A stretch of 64,000 bases of DNA from CAVTHK01 sp964552235 (GTDB taxonomy: Bacteria > Spirochaetota > Spirochaetia > SZUA-6 > CAVTHK01), in assembly GCA_964552235.1 (NCBI GenBank), contig CAZKGO010000003.1, positions 36,765-100,764 on the forward strand, in the 5' to 3' direction. The notes beneath the pieces are model-generated. The model saw only the letters and a program-made list of their open reading frames with translations. It was not told where the DNA came from and did no database searches. The stretch's first letter is position 1. Each line of letters opens with the position of its first letter. Both the position numbers and the translations under genes were made by a program. Below, in pieces: positions 43,924 to 53,402 of the stretch.

Positions 43924-44763
43924 ATGATGCGAGAGAACAGAGTGAGGGAGACCCTGAAACGCGGAGGGACCGCCCTCGGCACCTTCGTCAAGATCGCCGA
44001 TCCGTCGATCGTCGAGATTCTCGGCCTGACAGGCTACGACTTTTTCGTGGTCGACGACGAGCACGGCGACATCAACCGCGAGAGCCTCATCAACCTGTTC
44101 CGCGCCTCCGAGTCGACGGGAATCGTGCCGCTGGTGCGCCTCGCTGAGAACACGCCGGTCGCCGTGCAGAAGGTGCTCGACGCGGGCGCCCTCGGCGTGA
44201 TGGGCCCCCACATGGAAACCCGCGAGGACGCCCTTGCGCTCGTGCGCGCGGCGCGCTACCTGCCCCGGGGCGAGCGGGGGATCGGCACGGTCACGCGCGC
44301 GGCCCGTTACGGAACGCTGCCGTTCCGCCAGTACCTCGAGATGGCCAACGACAACATCCTTCTGGTCGGTTACTGCGAGTCGACGACGGCGGTCCGGAAC
44401 CTTGACACGATCCTGTCGGTTGACGAGCTCGACGTCGTATTCGTAGGGCCGATGGACCTGTCGCAGTCGATGGGCCTGGTCTCCGAGGCATTGGGCAAGG
44501 TGGACCTGGAGCAGAAGAAGGGCGACGGCAAGGATCCGCGCCTCGTCGCGGTGATCGAGGAAGTCGGCCGCAAGGTCCGGGCAGCAGGCAAGGCCCCCGG
44601 TATCATCGCCGGAAGCCCCGCCGAGGCGCTGCGCTGGGCTGAGAAAGGCTTCCAGTACCTGGCGATCAGCTGCGACCAGGCGATGTTCGCATCGCTGGCA
44701 AAGCGCTTCGCCGACGAGTTCCGCGTCCTCGCCCGCGAGAGCACGCACGGAGGCGGTCGGTGA
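43924..44763 (+). CDS. HpcH/HpaI-type class II pyruvate aldolase
   Basis: 279 residues. Catalytic set of HpaI can be placed: His in DDEHGD near 44, Arg in PLVRLAEN near 70, metal Glu in YCESTT near 145 and metal Asp in GPMDLSQ near 171. It should cleave a 2-keto-3-deoxy sugar acid to pyruvate and an aldehyde, or the reverse. A 20-residue insertion (KVDLEQKKGDGKD) follows the metal Asp. Two ATG codons in tandem at 43924 and 43927. The end overlaps the next gene by GTGA. Confidence 0.87.
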   Translation: MMRENRVRETLKRGGTALGTFVKIADPSIVEILGLTGYDFFVVDDEHGDINRESLINLFRASESTGIVPLVRLAENTPVAVQKVLDAGALGVMGPHMETREDALALVRAARYLPRGERGIGTVTRAARYGTLPFRQYLEMANDNILLVGYCESTTAVRNLDTILSVDELDVVFVGPMDLSQSMGLVSEALGKVDLEQKKGDGKDPRLVAVIEEVGRKVRAAGKAPGIIAGSPAEALRWAEKGFQYLAISCDQAMFASLAKRFADEFRVLARESTHGGGR

Positions 44764-45713
44764 AGGTGCTCCTCGCCCCGGTGCGCAAGGGGATGTTCAG
44801 CTTCGACGCTTTCATCCGCTCGTTTCCCGATGTGCGCTTCGCGCTCGCGGAAGAGCCTGACGCGGTGCTGAGCGAGATCGGCGACGCCGAGGTCGTATTC
44901 GGACACCTGACGCGCGAGCAGTTCGTCGCGGCACGCAGACTGCAGTGGGTGCAGTCGCAAGGGGCCGGCGTCGACTGGATGTTCTCGATCCCCGAGATCG
45001 CCGACAGTCAGGTGCAGGTCACCAACACGCGGGGCGCGCAGGCGGATACGATCGCGGAGCACGCCTTTGGCCTGCTCGTGGCTCTGGCGCGGGGCTTCTT
45101 CGGGCTGTTCGAGGACCAACGCAACCGACTGTGGCGCAGGCCGCTGCCGCGGCCGGCCGTCGGCCTCGAGGGCCTCACGATGGCCGTGCTCGGCTTCGGG
45201 GCGATTGGCCGCGCCCTCGGCGAGCGCGCCGCGGCGTTCAAGATGCCCGTCGTGGCCTGCGACGTGGCCGAGGGCGAGCTGCCGGCCTGGGTGCGGCGCT
45301 TCGTGCCGGTGAGCGGGTTCCGGCGGATGCTCGGCGAAGCCGACGTGCTCGCTGTCACGGTGCCCTTCACCGAGCAGACGCGCGGGATGATCGGAGCGGC
45401 CGAGCTCGCGCTGATGAAGCCGACAGCCTATCTGCTGGCGCTCTCCCGAGGCGGCATCGTGCAGGAGCCCGCCCTGATCGAGGCGCTGCGCGGCGGCCGT
45501 CTCGCCGGCGCAGGGCTCGACGTCCAGGAGCAGAAGCCGGTGCCGCCCGACAGCCCGCTGTGGGACGCCCCCAATCTTCTGCTGACGCCGCACTGCTCCG
45601 GGGAGTCGGCCCAGACCGTGGAGAAGACGCTGCAGATGTTCGCCGACAACCTCAGGCGCTGGATCGCCGGGCAGCCGCTCCTGTGCGTCGTCGACAAGAG
45701 GAAGGGCTACTGA
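44760..45713 (+). CDS. D-2-hydroxyacid dehydrogenase with altered catalytic Glu
   Basis: 317 residues. NAD motif GFGAIGRA near 145, catalytic Arg in LSRGGIVQEP near 225 and His in TPHCSGES near 277. The position of the catalytic Glu reads DVQEQKP, Lys instead of the usual Glu before Pro. Either Glu two residues earlier substitutes, or activity is altered. GTG start coupled to the aldolase; the end overlaps the next ATG (TGATG). Confidence 0.83.
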   Translation: MKVLLAPVRKGMFSFDAFIRSFPDVRFALAEEPDAVLSEIGDAEVVFGHLTREQFVAARRLQWVQSQGAGVDWMFSIPEIADSQVQVTNTRGAQADTIAEHAFGLLVALARGFFGLFEDQRNRLWRRPLPRPAVGLEGLTMAVLGFGAIGRALGERAAAFKMPVVACDVAEGELPAWVRRFVPVSGFRRMLGEADVLAVTVPFTEQTRGMIGAAELALMKPTAYLLALSRGGIVQEPALIEALRGGRLAGAGLDVQEQKPVPPDSPLWDAPNLLLTPHCSGESAQTVEKTLQMFADNLRRWIAGQPLLCVVDKRKGY

Positions 45714-46501
45714 TGGGCGCAGGACGGCTTGATGGCAGGAAGGCGCTCGTCACCGGCGCGGGAGTCGGCATCGGGCTCGGCGTGGCTGAAGCGCTTGCAG
45801 CCGATGGCGCGTCCGTCGCGCTGCACTACGCCAGCAGCCGCGCGGGCGCCCAATCGGCCGCAGCCCGCATGTGCGCAGCCGGGGGCCGTGCCGTCGCGCT
45901 GGAGGCCGACCTCTCCCGCGTCGCCGAGTGCCGCCGCCTGGTGGACGAGGCAGCCTCCGCGCTCGGCGGTCTGGACATCCTGGTCAACAGCGCCGGCATC
46001 ACCGCGGCGGTCCCGTTTCTGGAAGCCTCCGAGGAGGACTTCGCGCGCATCTTCGACCTGAACATGCGCGGCCAGTACTTCTGCGCCCAGCAGGCTGCCC
46101 GTCACATGGTTCGCGCCGGAGGCGGCGTTCTCGTCAACATCTCGTCGGTGCACGCCTTTGGCGGGGTTCCGGGCAACTCGATCTACGCGGCCACCAAGGG
46201 CGCGATCGTGAGCTGGACGCGGGAACTGGCGATCGAGCTGGCGCCCTGCCGCATACGCGTCAACTGCGTTGCGCCGGGGCACATCGAGGTGCCGCGCCAC
46301 TTCCGCATGCAGGGCTACACCAGCCAGTCCGGGGCGCGGTCGGTGCCCTGGGGCCGCGTCGGTCGCCCTTCCGACGTCGGCTCGCTGGTGGCCTACCTCG
46401 TTTCCGACGAGGCCGAGCTTATCGTCGGCCAGACGCTCTTGATCGACGGCGGGCTTACTGCCAAGCTGGCGCTCGTGCCACGAAAGGAAGGCCCGTCATG
46501 A
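45713..46501 (+). CDS. Short-chain dehydrogenase/reductase
   Basis: 262 residues. TGAGVGIGLG near 15-24, NSAG near 91, catalytic Ser in ISSVHAF near 144, Tyr/Lys in YAATKGA near 157-163. A paralogue of the SDR at 17085, especially around the active site and the C-terminal IDGGLTAKL, so the two arms of the island share an enzyme type. NAD(P)-dependent oxidation of a sugar or polyol is likely. Overlaps both neighbours (TGATG, ATGA). Confidence 0.88.
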   Translation: MGAGRLDGRKALVTGAGVGIGLGVAEALAADGASVALHYASSRAGAQSAAARMCAAGGRAVALEADLSRVAECRRLVDEAASALGGLDILVNSAGITAAVPFLEASEEDFARIFDLNMRGQYFCAQQAARHMVRAGGGVLVNISSVHAFGGVPGNSIYAATKGAIVSWTRELAIELAPCRIRVNCVAPGHIEVPRHFRMQGYTSQSGARSVPWGRVGRPSDVGSLVAYLVSDEAELIVGQTLLIDGGLTAKLALVPRKEGPS

Positions 46502-47337
46502 GTCGAAAGAAGAAGCACGATCACCCCCTCGCCGCAGCGGCCGTCCCCAAGGAAGCCGTCGGAATCCACTGGTTCGGCCAAAGCTCGTTCGCACTCAAGA
46601 GCGACCAGGGAAGCGTCCTGCTGACTGATCCTTACTTTCCCAGGGAGAGGCCGCCTGAGAAGTTCCTCAGGCCGACACCGCCGGTTCACGAATCCGACCT
46701 GCCTGCCGACGTGGTGGTCGTGACGCACGATCACAGCGACCACACCTGCATCGAATCGCTCGAGCGGCTGCGCGCGTCGCTTCCGGCGGTCCCGATCATC
46801 GGCCCGCCGGAGAGCGTCGAGCACATGAAGCGCAGCGGCTTCGACCCGATCGGGCTGGTGAGCATGGAACCCGGCGCAACGGTGGAAGCCGCAGGCTACC
46901 GGATCCACGCCGTACTCGCCAAGCTCCCGCAGGGCTCGCCCGAGCGCGGCATACAGCCGCCGAACTGCCTGCACCTCGGCTTTGTCCTGGAGACCAGCGG
47001 CGGCCGAGTCTACCTGTCGGGTGATCCACAGAACGACTTTGGCGACGTCGACGCACTCGTCGAGCCGGTAGCCGCCCGTTGTCCCGATCTGGGTCTGCTC
47101 ACGACCCACCCCTCCGAGGGCGAGTTCCCGTTTTTCGAGGGTTCGGCCAAGATCGCGCGCAGACTCGCTCTCAAGGCGGCGATCCCGGCGCACTATGAGT
47201 GCTTCGTCAAGAGAAACTACGACCCTGCGGCCTGGGCGGCGGCGCTCGGGGGCGGGCTGCCGCTGAAGATCATCATTCCGTACAACGGCTACTGCGTGTA
47301 CTCGGCGGTGGGCAACTGGGTCCGTTGCGGATACTGA
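46498..47337 (+). CDS. Metallo-beta-lactamase-fold hydrolase, UlaG-like
   Basis: 279 residues. Metal motif THDHSDHT near 75-82, GDPQND near 180, LLTTHPS near 202 and AHYECF near 235: UlaG/L-ascorbate-6-phosphate-lactonase-like zinc hydrolases. Possible sugar lactone hydrolysis, fitting its position between dehydrogenases. C-terminus GNWVRCGY; the same eight residues recur as a fossil at 53403. ATGA overlap with the SDR gene. Cytoplasmic. Confidence 0.82.
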   Translation: MSRKKKHDHPLAAAAVPKEAVGIHWFGQSSFALKSDQGSVLLTDPYFPRERPPEKFLRPTPPVHESDLPADVVVVTHDHSDHTCIESLERLRASLPAVPIIGPPESVEHMKRSGFDPIGLVSMEPGATVEAAGYRIHAVLAKLPQGSPERGIQPPNCLHLGFVLETSGGRVYLSGDPQNDFGDVDALVEPVAARCPDLGLLTTHPSEGEFPFFEGSAKIARRLALKAAIPAHYECFVKRNYDPAAWAAALGGGLPLKIIIPYNGYCVYSAVGNWVRCGY

Positions 47338-47353
47338 AGCCGGAGGAGGCAAG

Positions 47354-48355
47354 GTGGGCAAGGCAACAGCGGAAAGAACAACCTGGGACGGGCAGCCCGT
47401 CGTGCGCATGGCGTCGGGGGACTTCACGGCCATGCTCGTCCCCGCGATCAGCGGCAATCTGATCGAGCTTCGGGAGACGAGGCGTCGCCTCGACATCCTG
47501 CGCCGCCCTCCGGACTTCAAGACCTTTGCCGGTCGCTCGCGGGTCTATGGGATCCCCGTGATCTTTCCGCCTAACCGGATCCGCGACGGCGTCTTCCGCA
47601 CTCCCTGGCGCGAGTACAAGCTGCCGATCAACTCCCCCGACGGCCATCACTGTCATGGCACGATCGGCCTGGATGCATGGGATGTCAGGCGCGTCGATGC
47701 AAAGGGCGAGAATGCGGTCGTCGAGGCGTTCTACCGCAACGGCCCCGGAAAGGATTTCTACCAGAGCTTCCCTCACGAGTTCGAGTTCTCCAACACCTAT
47801 GCGCTCACGCCGCAGGGCCTTGAGCACACCTACCGCGTGACCAATCTCGGGGGCGAACGGATGCCTGCCGGGGTCGGGTTCCACATTGCGTTCAATGTGC
47901 CGTTCGCGGCGGGCAGCCGGCCGGAGAACGTCAAGCTGCGCTGCGCCGTGGGCAAGCGCTGGGAGATCGACAGCAGGACCATACCCACCGAGCACCTGCT
48001 GGCGCTCACCGAGGTGGAGAGCAACTACCGGCGCGACGGCCTGCCTGCGTACGGGTTCTCGATCCGCGACCACTACCTGGCCGAACCGCTGGAGGTCGCG
48101 GGTGCGGCGCTCAACGCCGCGATCCTCGAGGATCGGTCCGCCGGCTGCCGCATCGTCTACGAGGCGGGAGCCACGTTCAAGCATTGGATGATCTGGAACG
48201 ACCTCGGCGACAAGGGCTATGTCTGTCCCGAGCCGATGACCTGGGTCATCGACGCGCCCAACCGCACGCTGCCGACCGAGCTCACCGGTTACCGGCTTCT
48301 CGGCCAGGGCGAAACGATGGAAGACCGGCTCACGATCAGGGTCGAAAGCACGTAG
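47354..48355 (+). CDS. Aldose 1-epimerase (galactose mutarotase-like)
   Basis: 333 residues of the galactose-mutarotase-like beta-supersandwich: GIPVIFPPNRIRDG near 66, HCHGTIG near 102 (catalytic His) and GFHIAFNVPF near 175; a conserved Glu-bearing strand appears near 290 (YVCPEPMTWVID). Interconverts sugar anomers. GTG at 47354 with GGAGG upstream. 16 bases after the UlaG-like gene. Confidence 0.83.
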   Translation: MGKATAERTTWDGQPVVRMASGDFTAMLVPAISGNLIELRETRRRLDILRRPPDFKTFAGRSRVYGIPVIFPPNRIRDGVFRTPWREYKLPINSPDGHHCHGTIGLDAWDVRRVDAKGENAVVEAFYRNGPGKDFYQSFPHEFEFSNTYALTPQGLEHTYRVTNLGGERMPAGVGFHIAFNVPFAAGSRPENVKLRCAVGKRWEIDSRTIPTEHLLALTEVESNYRRDGLPAYGFSIRDHYLAEPLEVAGAALNAAILEDRSAGCRIVYEAGATFKHWMIWNDLGDKGYVCPEPMTWVIDAPNRTLPTELTGYRLLGQGETMEDRLTIRVEST

Positions 48356-48401
48356 AGGAAGCGACGGGGGTATCCCCCAAAAGCCTGTCGAAGGAGGACA
48401 C

Positions 48402-49364
48402 ATGGCAAAGCTGGCGATCATCACCGGATACCTGGGTCAGACCAAGGACCGCTTTCACTTCTACAACGAGGACATCGACCTCGAGGGCAAGTTCAGGATG
48501 ATGAACGAGATCGAAGGCTACGACGGAGTGGAGATCATTCATCCCTACGAGGTTCTCGGCGTCCAGGAGACGCAGGCTCTGCTGGCGAAGTACCGACTCA
48601 AGATCTCGGCGATCAACGTCAACATCAAAGCCGAGCCCGAGTTCCGAAACGGCGCCATCACCGGCGGCGACAACGCGGTGAGGGCCAAGGCGGTCGACTT
48701 TATCAAGAAAGCCAAGGACTACGCCGAAGCGATCGGCGCGAACAAAGTGACGTGCTGTCCGCTTGCCGACGGCTACGAGTTCGTGTTCCAGCACGACTAT
48801 GCGACGGCGTGGAAGCACCTGGTCGAGTGCTTCGGCGAGGCGGGCTCCTACAAGAAGCACGTTCCTCTGTTCGTGGAGTACAAGCCGAGCGAGACGCGCG
48901 GCCACTGCTTTGTCGACAGTGCCGCCAAGACTCTGCTTCTGCTCAAGGACATCGGGATTCCCGAGATGGGAGTCACTCTCGACTTCGGCCATTCGGTCTA
49001 CGGCATCGAGAATCCCTCGGAGGCGGTGGCGCTTCTGGCCGCCAGCCCTTTCCGCTACTACATTCACATCAACGACAACGACGGGCGCTGGGACTGGGAC
49101 TATTTCTGCGGCACCAAGCACTACCTCGAGTACGTCGAGTTCCTGTACTACCTCAAGAAGTACGGCTACGACGACTACCTGACCTCGGACACCTCGCCCA
49201 CCCGCTGGAACATCCGCAAGACCTTCGAGGCGAACTCCCGAATCACCAACAAGATCTGGAAGGCCCTCGACCGCATCGACGCCAGGAGGATCGAGCGGCT
49301 CATTGCCGCCGGCGACTACCTGGACACGTGGAAACTAGTCGAGGAGACCTTTTTCGCAGTCTGA
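48402..49364 (+). CDS. Sugar phosphate isomerase/epimerase (TIM barrel)
   Basis: 320 residues of the xylose-isomerase-like barrel: DGVEIIHPYE near 41, FVEYKPSETRG near 165 (Glu), TLDFGHSVYG near 197 (Asp-x-x-His) and IHINDNDG near 225 (His, Asp), then a final Thr/Ser strand where the last Glu is usually found (YLTSDTSP, no Glu seen). Close to sugar isomerases/3-epimerases that accept free ketoses. ATG with GGAGG upstream. Immediately before the lyxose isomerase gene, so aldose-ketose interconversion is the likely theme. Confidence 0.82.
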   Translation: MAKLAIITGYLGQTKDRFHFYNEDIDLEGKFRMMNEIEGYDGVEIIHPYEVLGVQETQALLAKYRLKISAINVNIKAEPEFRNGAITGGDNAVRAKAVDFIKKAKDYAEAIGANKVTCCPLADGYEFVFQHDYATAWKHLVECFGEAGSYKKHVPLFVEYKPSETRGHCFVDSAAKTLLLLKDIGIPEMGVTLDFGHSVYGIENPSEAVALLAASPFRYYIHINDNDGRWDWDYFCGTKHYLEYVEFLYYLKKYGYDDYLTSDTSPTRWNIRKTFEANSRITNKIWKALDRIDARRIERLIAAGDYLDTWKLVEETFFAV

Positions 49365-49385
49365 CAGGCAGGAGAGGGCAAAGGG

Positions 49386-49931
49386 ATGATCAAGCGCAGC
49401 GAGGCCAGGAAGGCGCAGGAGTGGGCTTTCGAGACCTTTCGAAAAGCGGGCGTTCCGATCCGCGAGGACGAGCGGGACAAGATCGAGATCGTCGATTTCG
49501 GCCTCGGCCGCTTCGACGAGCAGGGCATGCACCTGTTCACGATGGTGGCTACCGAGCGGTACGCGGCCAAGGCGCTCGCTCTGAAGCCGCTGCAGACGGA
49601 GCCTGAACATTGGCACCCCCCTGTGGGCGACGATCCGGGCAAGCAGGAGACCGTCCGTGTGGTGTGGGGCACCCTCTACTTCTACATACCGGGAGGGGAC
49701 ACCCTTTCCCGCGGCCTGGTTCCGAAAGGCCGGGAGGCGGTCTTTACCTGCCATCACGAGCTGGTGATGAAGCGGGGCGACCAGATCACGCTGAAGCCCG
49801 GACAGAAGCACTGGTTCCAGGCAGGTGCCGAAGGAGCCGTGATCTACACGTTCTCCAGCACCGCGCGAGACGTGCTGGACGGCTTTACCGACCCGGACAT
49901 CCAGAGGGTCACCAGGATCGTGGAAGACTGA
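49386..49931 (+). CDS. D-lyxose ketol-isomerase (cupin)
   Basis: 181 residues. Cupin metal ligands H75 and H77 (EHWHPP), E88 (KQETVRV) and H142 (KHWFQAG) match D-lyxose isomerase of the EcSI type, which interconverts D-lyxose and D-xylulose (also D-mannose and D-fructose). Length and YFYIPGGDT strand fit. ATG 22 bases after the epimerase stop with GAGAGGG nearby. Confidence 0.88.
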   Translation: MIKRSEARKAQEWAFETFRKAGVPIREDERDKIEIVDFGLGRFDEQGMHLFTMVATERYAAKALALKPLQTEPEHWHPPVGDDPGKQETVRVVWGTLYFYIPGGDTLSRGLVPKGREAVFTCHHELVMKRGDQITLKPGQKHWFQAGAEGAVIYTFSSTARDVLDGFTDPDIQRVTRIVED

Positions 49932-49944
49932 GCTCGGGGGGGCT

Positions 49945-52305
49945 ATGGACCAGGTCTTGCAGCCGCGGCCGGGCACCGGCAGGCGGCGTCTGTACTTGAA
50001 CATCCTCGCGGCCTTCGTGGTCGTCATCATCGTGCCGCTGTCGCTCTCGCATGCCGTCGCGTTCCTGTTCACGCGCCAGGTTGTCCGTCGGGAGGCAGCC
50101 TCTGCGCACGCGCAGCTGGCGCGGACTCTGCGTGACAATTTCGAGGGACGGCTGGCCAACGTGTTCGGAGCCGTGCGTGAACTGGCGACCGACGACAGCG
50201 TACGGCTCCTGCTGGACGCGTCAAGCGGCTGCGATCGCGTCGAGCCGATGCTCGACCTCTCCCGCAAGATCGTGCGCATCCGCATCGCTAACGATTTCGT
50301 GGAGCAGATCTTTCTGGTGGCCGGCGAGCTGGATAGCGTCTTCTACGAAGGGCTCTACGACCGCCGGATGTTCTACCGAGACTACTTTCCAGGCCGCGAT
50401 GCCACGTTCTGGCAGCGGGAGTACTCGTTCGCCGTGATGACAGCCCGCGTGAGGTCCTACCTGCACGACATGGACCGGCGCCGCGAGCTGGAGCGCATCG
50501 TGATCCTCCACACCTTCCCGTTCCACAGGGGACGCGAGCCGCGGCTTCAATGCGTGATCATGCTTGATTCCCGGAGCCTCGAGCGGTTTTTTCGCCTTGC
50601 CCACGTGCTTCCGGGGGCGGACGCCGTGGTGCTCGGGCGCGACCGCCAGGTGATCTACGCCACCAATGGCGATCTCGCCGCGTTCGCCGCCGAGCGCCTG
50701 GAGCGCGGGCACTTTGCCTGGCGCGGGACAGAGTACGTCGCAAGCACGGTCCACAGCGACCTGGGTCTCACCTACAGCGCGGTCGTGGCCGAGAGCGTCG
50801 CTTTCGCGACCTCGAGCGCCATGTGGCGCCAGTTCGTCCTGAATCTCGTGGTCTTCGCCCTCGTGGGCCTGGCCCTCTCGTACCTGCTGACTCGCTGGCT
50901 CTACAGACCGATCAGGCACATGCTCGAGTTCGTGCGCGGCACGCACACGGACGCGCCGCGCGTCGAGACCGACGAGACCGGGTACGTGGAGATGAGCTTC
51001 CTGTCGCTGCTGCGCAAGAACCGTTCGCTGCGCGAGCAGCTGCAGAGCAACCGCGGCGTGGTGCGGGAGCGCTTCTGTTTCCGGCTGCTCATGGGTCTGA
51101 TCAAAGACCGGCGCGAGATGCGGCAGTGGATCTCCCGCGCGCGGTTCAGTTTCGCGCGCCGCGAGTTCTTTGCCGTCCGTGTGCGCATCGACCGCGGCGC
51201 GGGCCTGTCCGACGGCGACCTGTACCTCTACCGAAGTCGGCTCGTCGATGAACTCAAGGGCATCGAGAGGCGGCTCCCGGGAACGCTGTTGGCGCAGGTC
51301 GCCGACAACGCCGTGGGAATCGCGGGTGGCTGCGCGTCGGGAAGTCGGACGGAGTTGCAGTCGCTGCGCGGCCTTCTGATTGCGATCGCCAAGGGCTACG
51401 AGAAGCATCTGCGCGTCGCCGTCGGCATCGGCGGCGTGGTCGACACGCTCGAGGGCATAGCTTCGTCGTTCGCGCAGGCGTCGTCGGCTCTCAACTACTG
51501 CCGGCCGCTGGTCGGCTGCCAGATCGTCGAGCACGCCCGGGTCAGACCGCCGGCGCCGATAGTCTACTACCCTCTGGACACCGAGGAGACGATCATCCGC
51601 TCGCTGATGGACTGTGACGCCAGGACCCCCTCCGCGCTCGTGCAGCAGATCGTTGAGCGCAACCTAATGAGCGACGTGACGTACGCGCAACTCGAGGAGC
51701 TTCGCGTAGCGCTCGTGATGACGATCGGACGGGTTCTCGACAAGCTCGAGCGGCGCTATGGCGGGCTGCCAGGACTGCGGGCGGAGCTGGCCCGCATCAG
51801 GGATAGAGACGACCCCACGAGCATGAGCGAGTGTATCGGCGCCCTGTTCGCCGCCATCTGTGCGCTGATCGAACAGAGGGGGCGCGTGAGCCCCAAGGAG
51901 CAGCTGATCCGCGGCTACGTCGATGCGAACCTCAGCCGGGATCTCGGGCTCGACGAAGTGTCTGATCGATTCGGCCTGACCAGCTCGTATGTGAGCAGGT
52001 ACTTCAAGCGTCACTACGGCCTGAATTTCGTCGACTATGTGAACCGGGCGAGGATCCGCGAAGCCAGGCGGCTGTTGCGCGAGACCGACATGCGGGTGGC
52101 TGACATCGCGTTCAAGGTCGGTTTCCGCAGCGCCAACACCCTGTGCCGCGTGTTTCGCAGGTACGAAGGCACCTCACCGACGGAATACCGGGATGGCCGC
52201 GGCGCCGAGGAGATCGGCGCCGCAAGCCACAGAGCGGACAACTATGAGCGGAGCGTGCCCGCCACCGCGCGGCTGGGCAGGGGAGGAATACAATGCGTGC
52301 AGTAG
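49945..52305 (+). CDS. Membrane sensor fused to AraC DNA-binding domain
   Basis: 786 residues. Membrane segment 1 about 17-42, extracytoplasmic Cache-like domain about 45-290, membrane segment 2 about 295-318, a HAMP-like/linker region, a central cytoplasmic region (about 380-640) and an AraC domain about 655-750 (DEVSDRFGLTSSYVSRYFKRHYG, VADIAFKVGFRSANTLCRVFRRYEG). A one-component transmembrane regulator that should read an external ligand and bind DNA directly. ATG preceded by GGGGGG. The last 13 bases overlap the alcohol dehydrogenase gene. Its targets are probably the transport operons of this island. Confidence 0.88.
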   Translation: MDQVLQPRPGTGRRRLYLNILAAFVVVIIVPLSLSHAVAFLFTRQVVRREAASAHAQLARTLRDNFEGRLANVFGAVRELATDDSVRLLLDASSGCDRVEPMLDLSRKIVRIRIANDFVEQIFLVAGELDSVFYEGLYDRRMFYRDYFPGRDATFWQREYSFAVMTARVRSYLHDMDRRRELERIVILHTFPFHRGREPRLQCVIMLDSRSLERFFRLAHVLPGADAVVLGRDRQVIYATNGDLAAFAAERLERGHFAWRGTEYVASTVHSDLGLTYSAVVAESVAFATSSAMWRQFVLNLVVFALVGLALSYLLTRWLYRPIRHMLEFVRGTHTDAPRVETDETGYVEMSFLSLLRKNRSLREQLQSNRGVVRERFCFRLLMGLIKDRREMRQWISRARFSFARREFFAVRVRIDRGAGLSDGDLYLYRSRLVDELKGIERRLPGTLLAQVADNAVGIAGGCASGSRTELQSLRGLLIAIAKGYEKHLRVAVGIGGVVDTLEGIASSFAQASSALNYCRPLVGCQIVEHARVRPPAPIVYYPLDTEETIIRSLMDCDARTPSALVQQIVERNLMSDVTYAQLEELRVALVMTIGRVLDKLERRYGGLPGLRAELARIRDRDDPTSMSECIGALFAAICALIEQRGRVSPKEQLIRGYVDANLSRDLGLDEVSDRFGLTSSYVSRYFKRHYGLNFVDYVNRARIREARRLLRETDMRVADIAFKVGFRSANTLCRVFRRYEGTSPTEYRDGRGAEEIGAASHRADNYERSVPATARLGRGGIQCVQ

Positions 52306-53348
52306 CAGTCACGAAACCAGGCTCGCTCGCGATCGTGGATGTGCCGAAGCCCGAGGCGGGCCCCTACGACGTGATCGTCAAGAACCACGTCGCCTTTGTC
52401 TGCAACGCAACGGACCGCAAGGTCGTCGAGGGCCACTTTCCGGGAATGGGACCCGAAAACTACCCGCTGATCCTAGGCCACGAGAGCGCCGGCACCGTCG
52501 TCGAGATCGGCGCGAAGGTGCGTTCGTTCAAGGTCGGCGACCGGGCCATCGGCGGGCTCGTGCTGGCTCCCGGCGGCGGGTACAAGAGCGGCTGGGGCGG
52601 TCACTCGGAGTACGTCGTGATCAAGGATCACGCAGCCATGGCCGCTGACGGAGTCGCCGACGAGGCCCACGGGTGGAACGAGGTTTACAAGATCATGCGT
52701 TCGGTGCCCGCGGACATCGGCTGGGAGGCCGCGGGCCTGTTGTGCACGTGGCGCGAGGTCTACAGCGGATTTTTCAGCGACTTCGGGTTGAAGCCCGAAA
52801 GCGAAATCGTCGTCTTCGGCGCCGGACCGGTCGGGCTGACCTTCGTTCGCCTCGCGCGCCTCAAGGGCTTCCGCTACGTGGCCAGCGTCGATCCGCTGGC
52901 GAACAAGCGCGAGAAGGCGCTTGCCATGGGCGCCGACGAGGTCTTCGCTGCGGACGACCCCGCCGTCAAGGAGCTGCCCAGGCGGCGCGGCCGGCCTCTG
53001 GATGCGGTGATCGACGCCGTCGGCCACGAGTCGATCATCAACGCGGGAATCCCGCTGATCCGCATGGGTGGCTCCGTCTGCGTCTATGGGGTCGTGGGAG
53101 CGCCCAAGATCACGCTGGAAAAGGACGCGGGGCCCTACAACTTCAACCTGCTCGTGCACCAGTGGCCGACGCGGGACGCCGAAGCCGCCGCCCAGGAGCC
53201 GCTGATCGAGTGGATCCGCGCGGGCAAGCTCAGAGCCTCCGACTTCGTGACGAGCACCTTTCCCGTCGACGAGATCGCGAAGGCGACCGCGGAGACGCGC
53301 AAACCCACCAACATCAAGACGATGCTCACGTATGAGAGGTGGGCATAG
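52293..53348 (+). CDS. Medium-chain alcohol/polyol dehydrogenase
   Basis: 351 residues. Catalytic-zinc positions in VCNATD (near 37) and GHESAG (near 66); Rossmann motif GAGPVGLT near 175. The four-Cys structural zinc lobe seen in the enzyme at 24097 is absent, so the subfamily differs. Oxidises a polyol or sugar with NAD(P). GGGAGG stands upstream of the ATG, within the end of the sensor gene. Last intact gene of the island. Confidence 0.83.
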   Translation: MRAVAVTKPGSLAIVDVPKPEAGPYDVIVKNHVAFVCNATDRKVVEGHFPGMGPENYPLILGHESAGTVVEIGAKVRSFKVGDRAIGGLVLAPGGGYKSGWGGHSEYVVIKDHAAMAADGVADEAHGWNEVYKIMRSVPADIGWEAAGLLCTWREVYSGFFSDFGLKPESEIVVFGAGPVGLTFVRLARLKGFRYVASVDPLANKREKALAMGADEVFAADDPAVKELPRRRGRPLDAVIDAVGHESIINAGIPLIRMGGSVCVYGVVGAPKITLEKDAGPYNFNLLVHQWPTRDAEAAAQEPLIEWIRAGKLRASDFVTSTFPVDEIAKATAETRKPTNIKTMLTYERWA

Positions 53349-53402
53349 GACGAAAGCCACCCGCGGCGACGGTGCTCAAGGGCGGTTGGCATCGTCAGCC
53401 GC

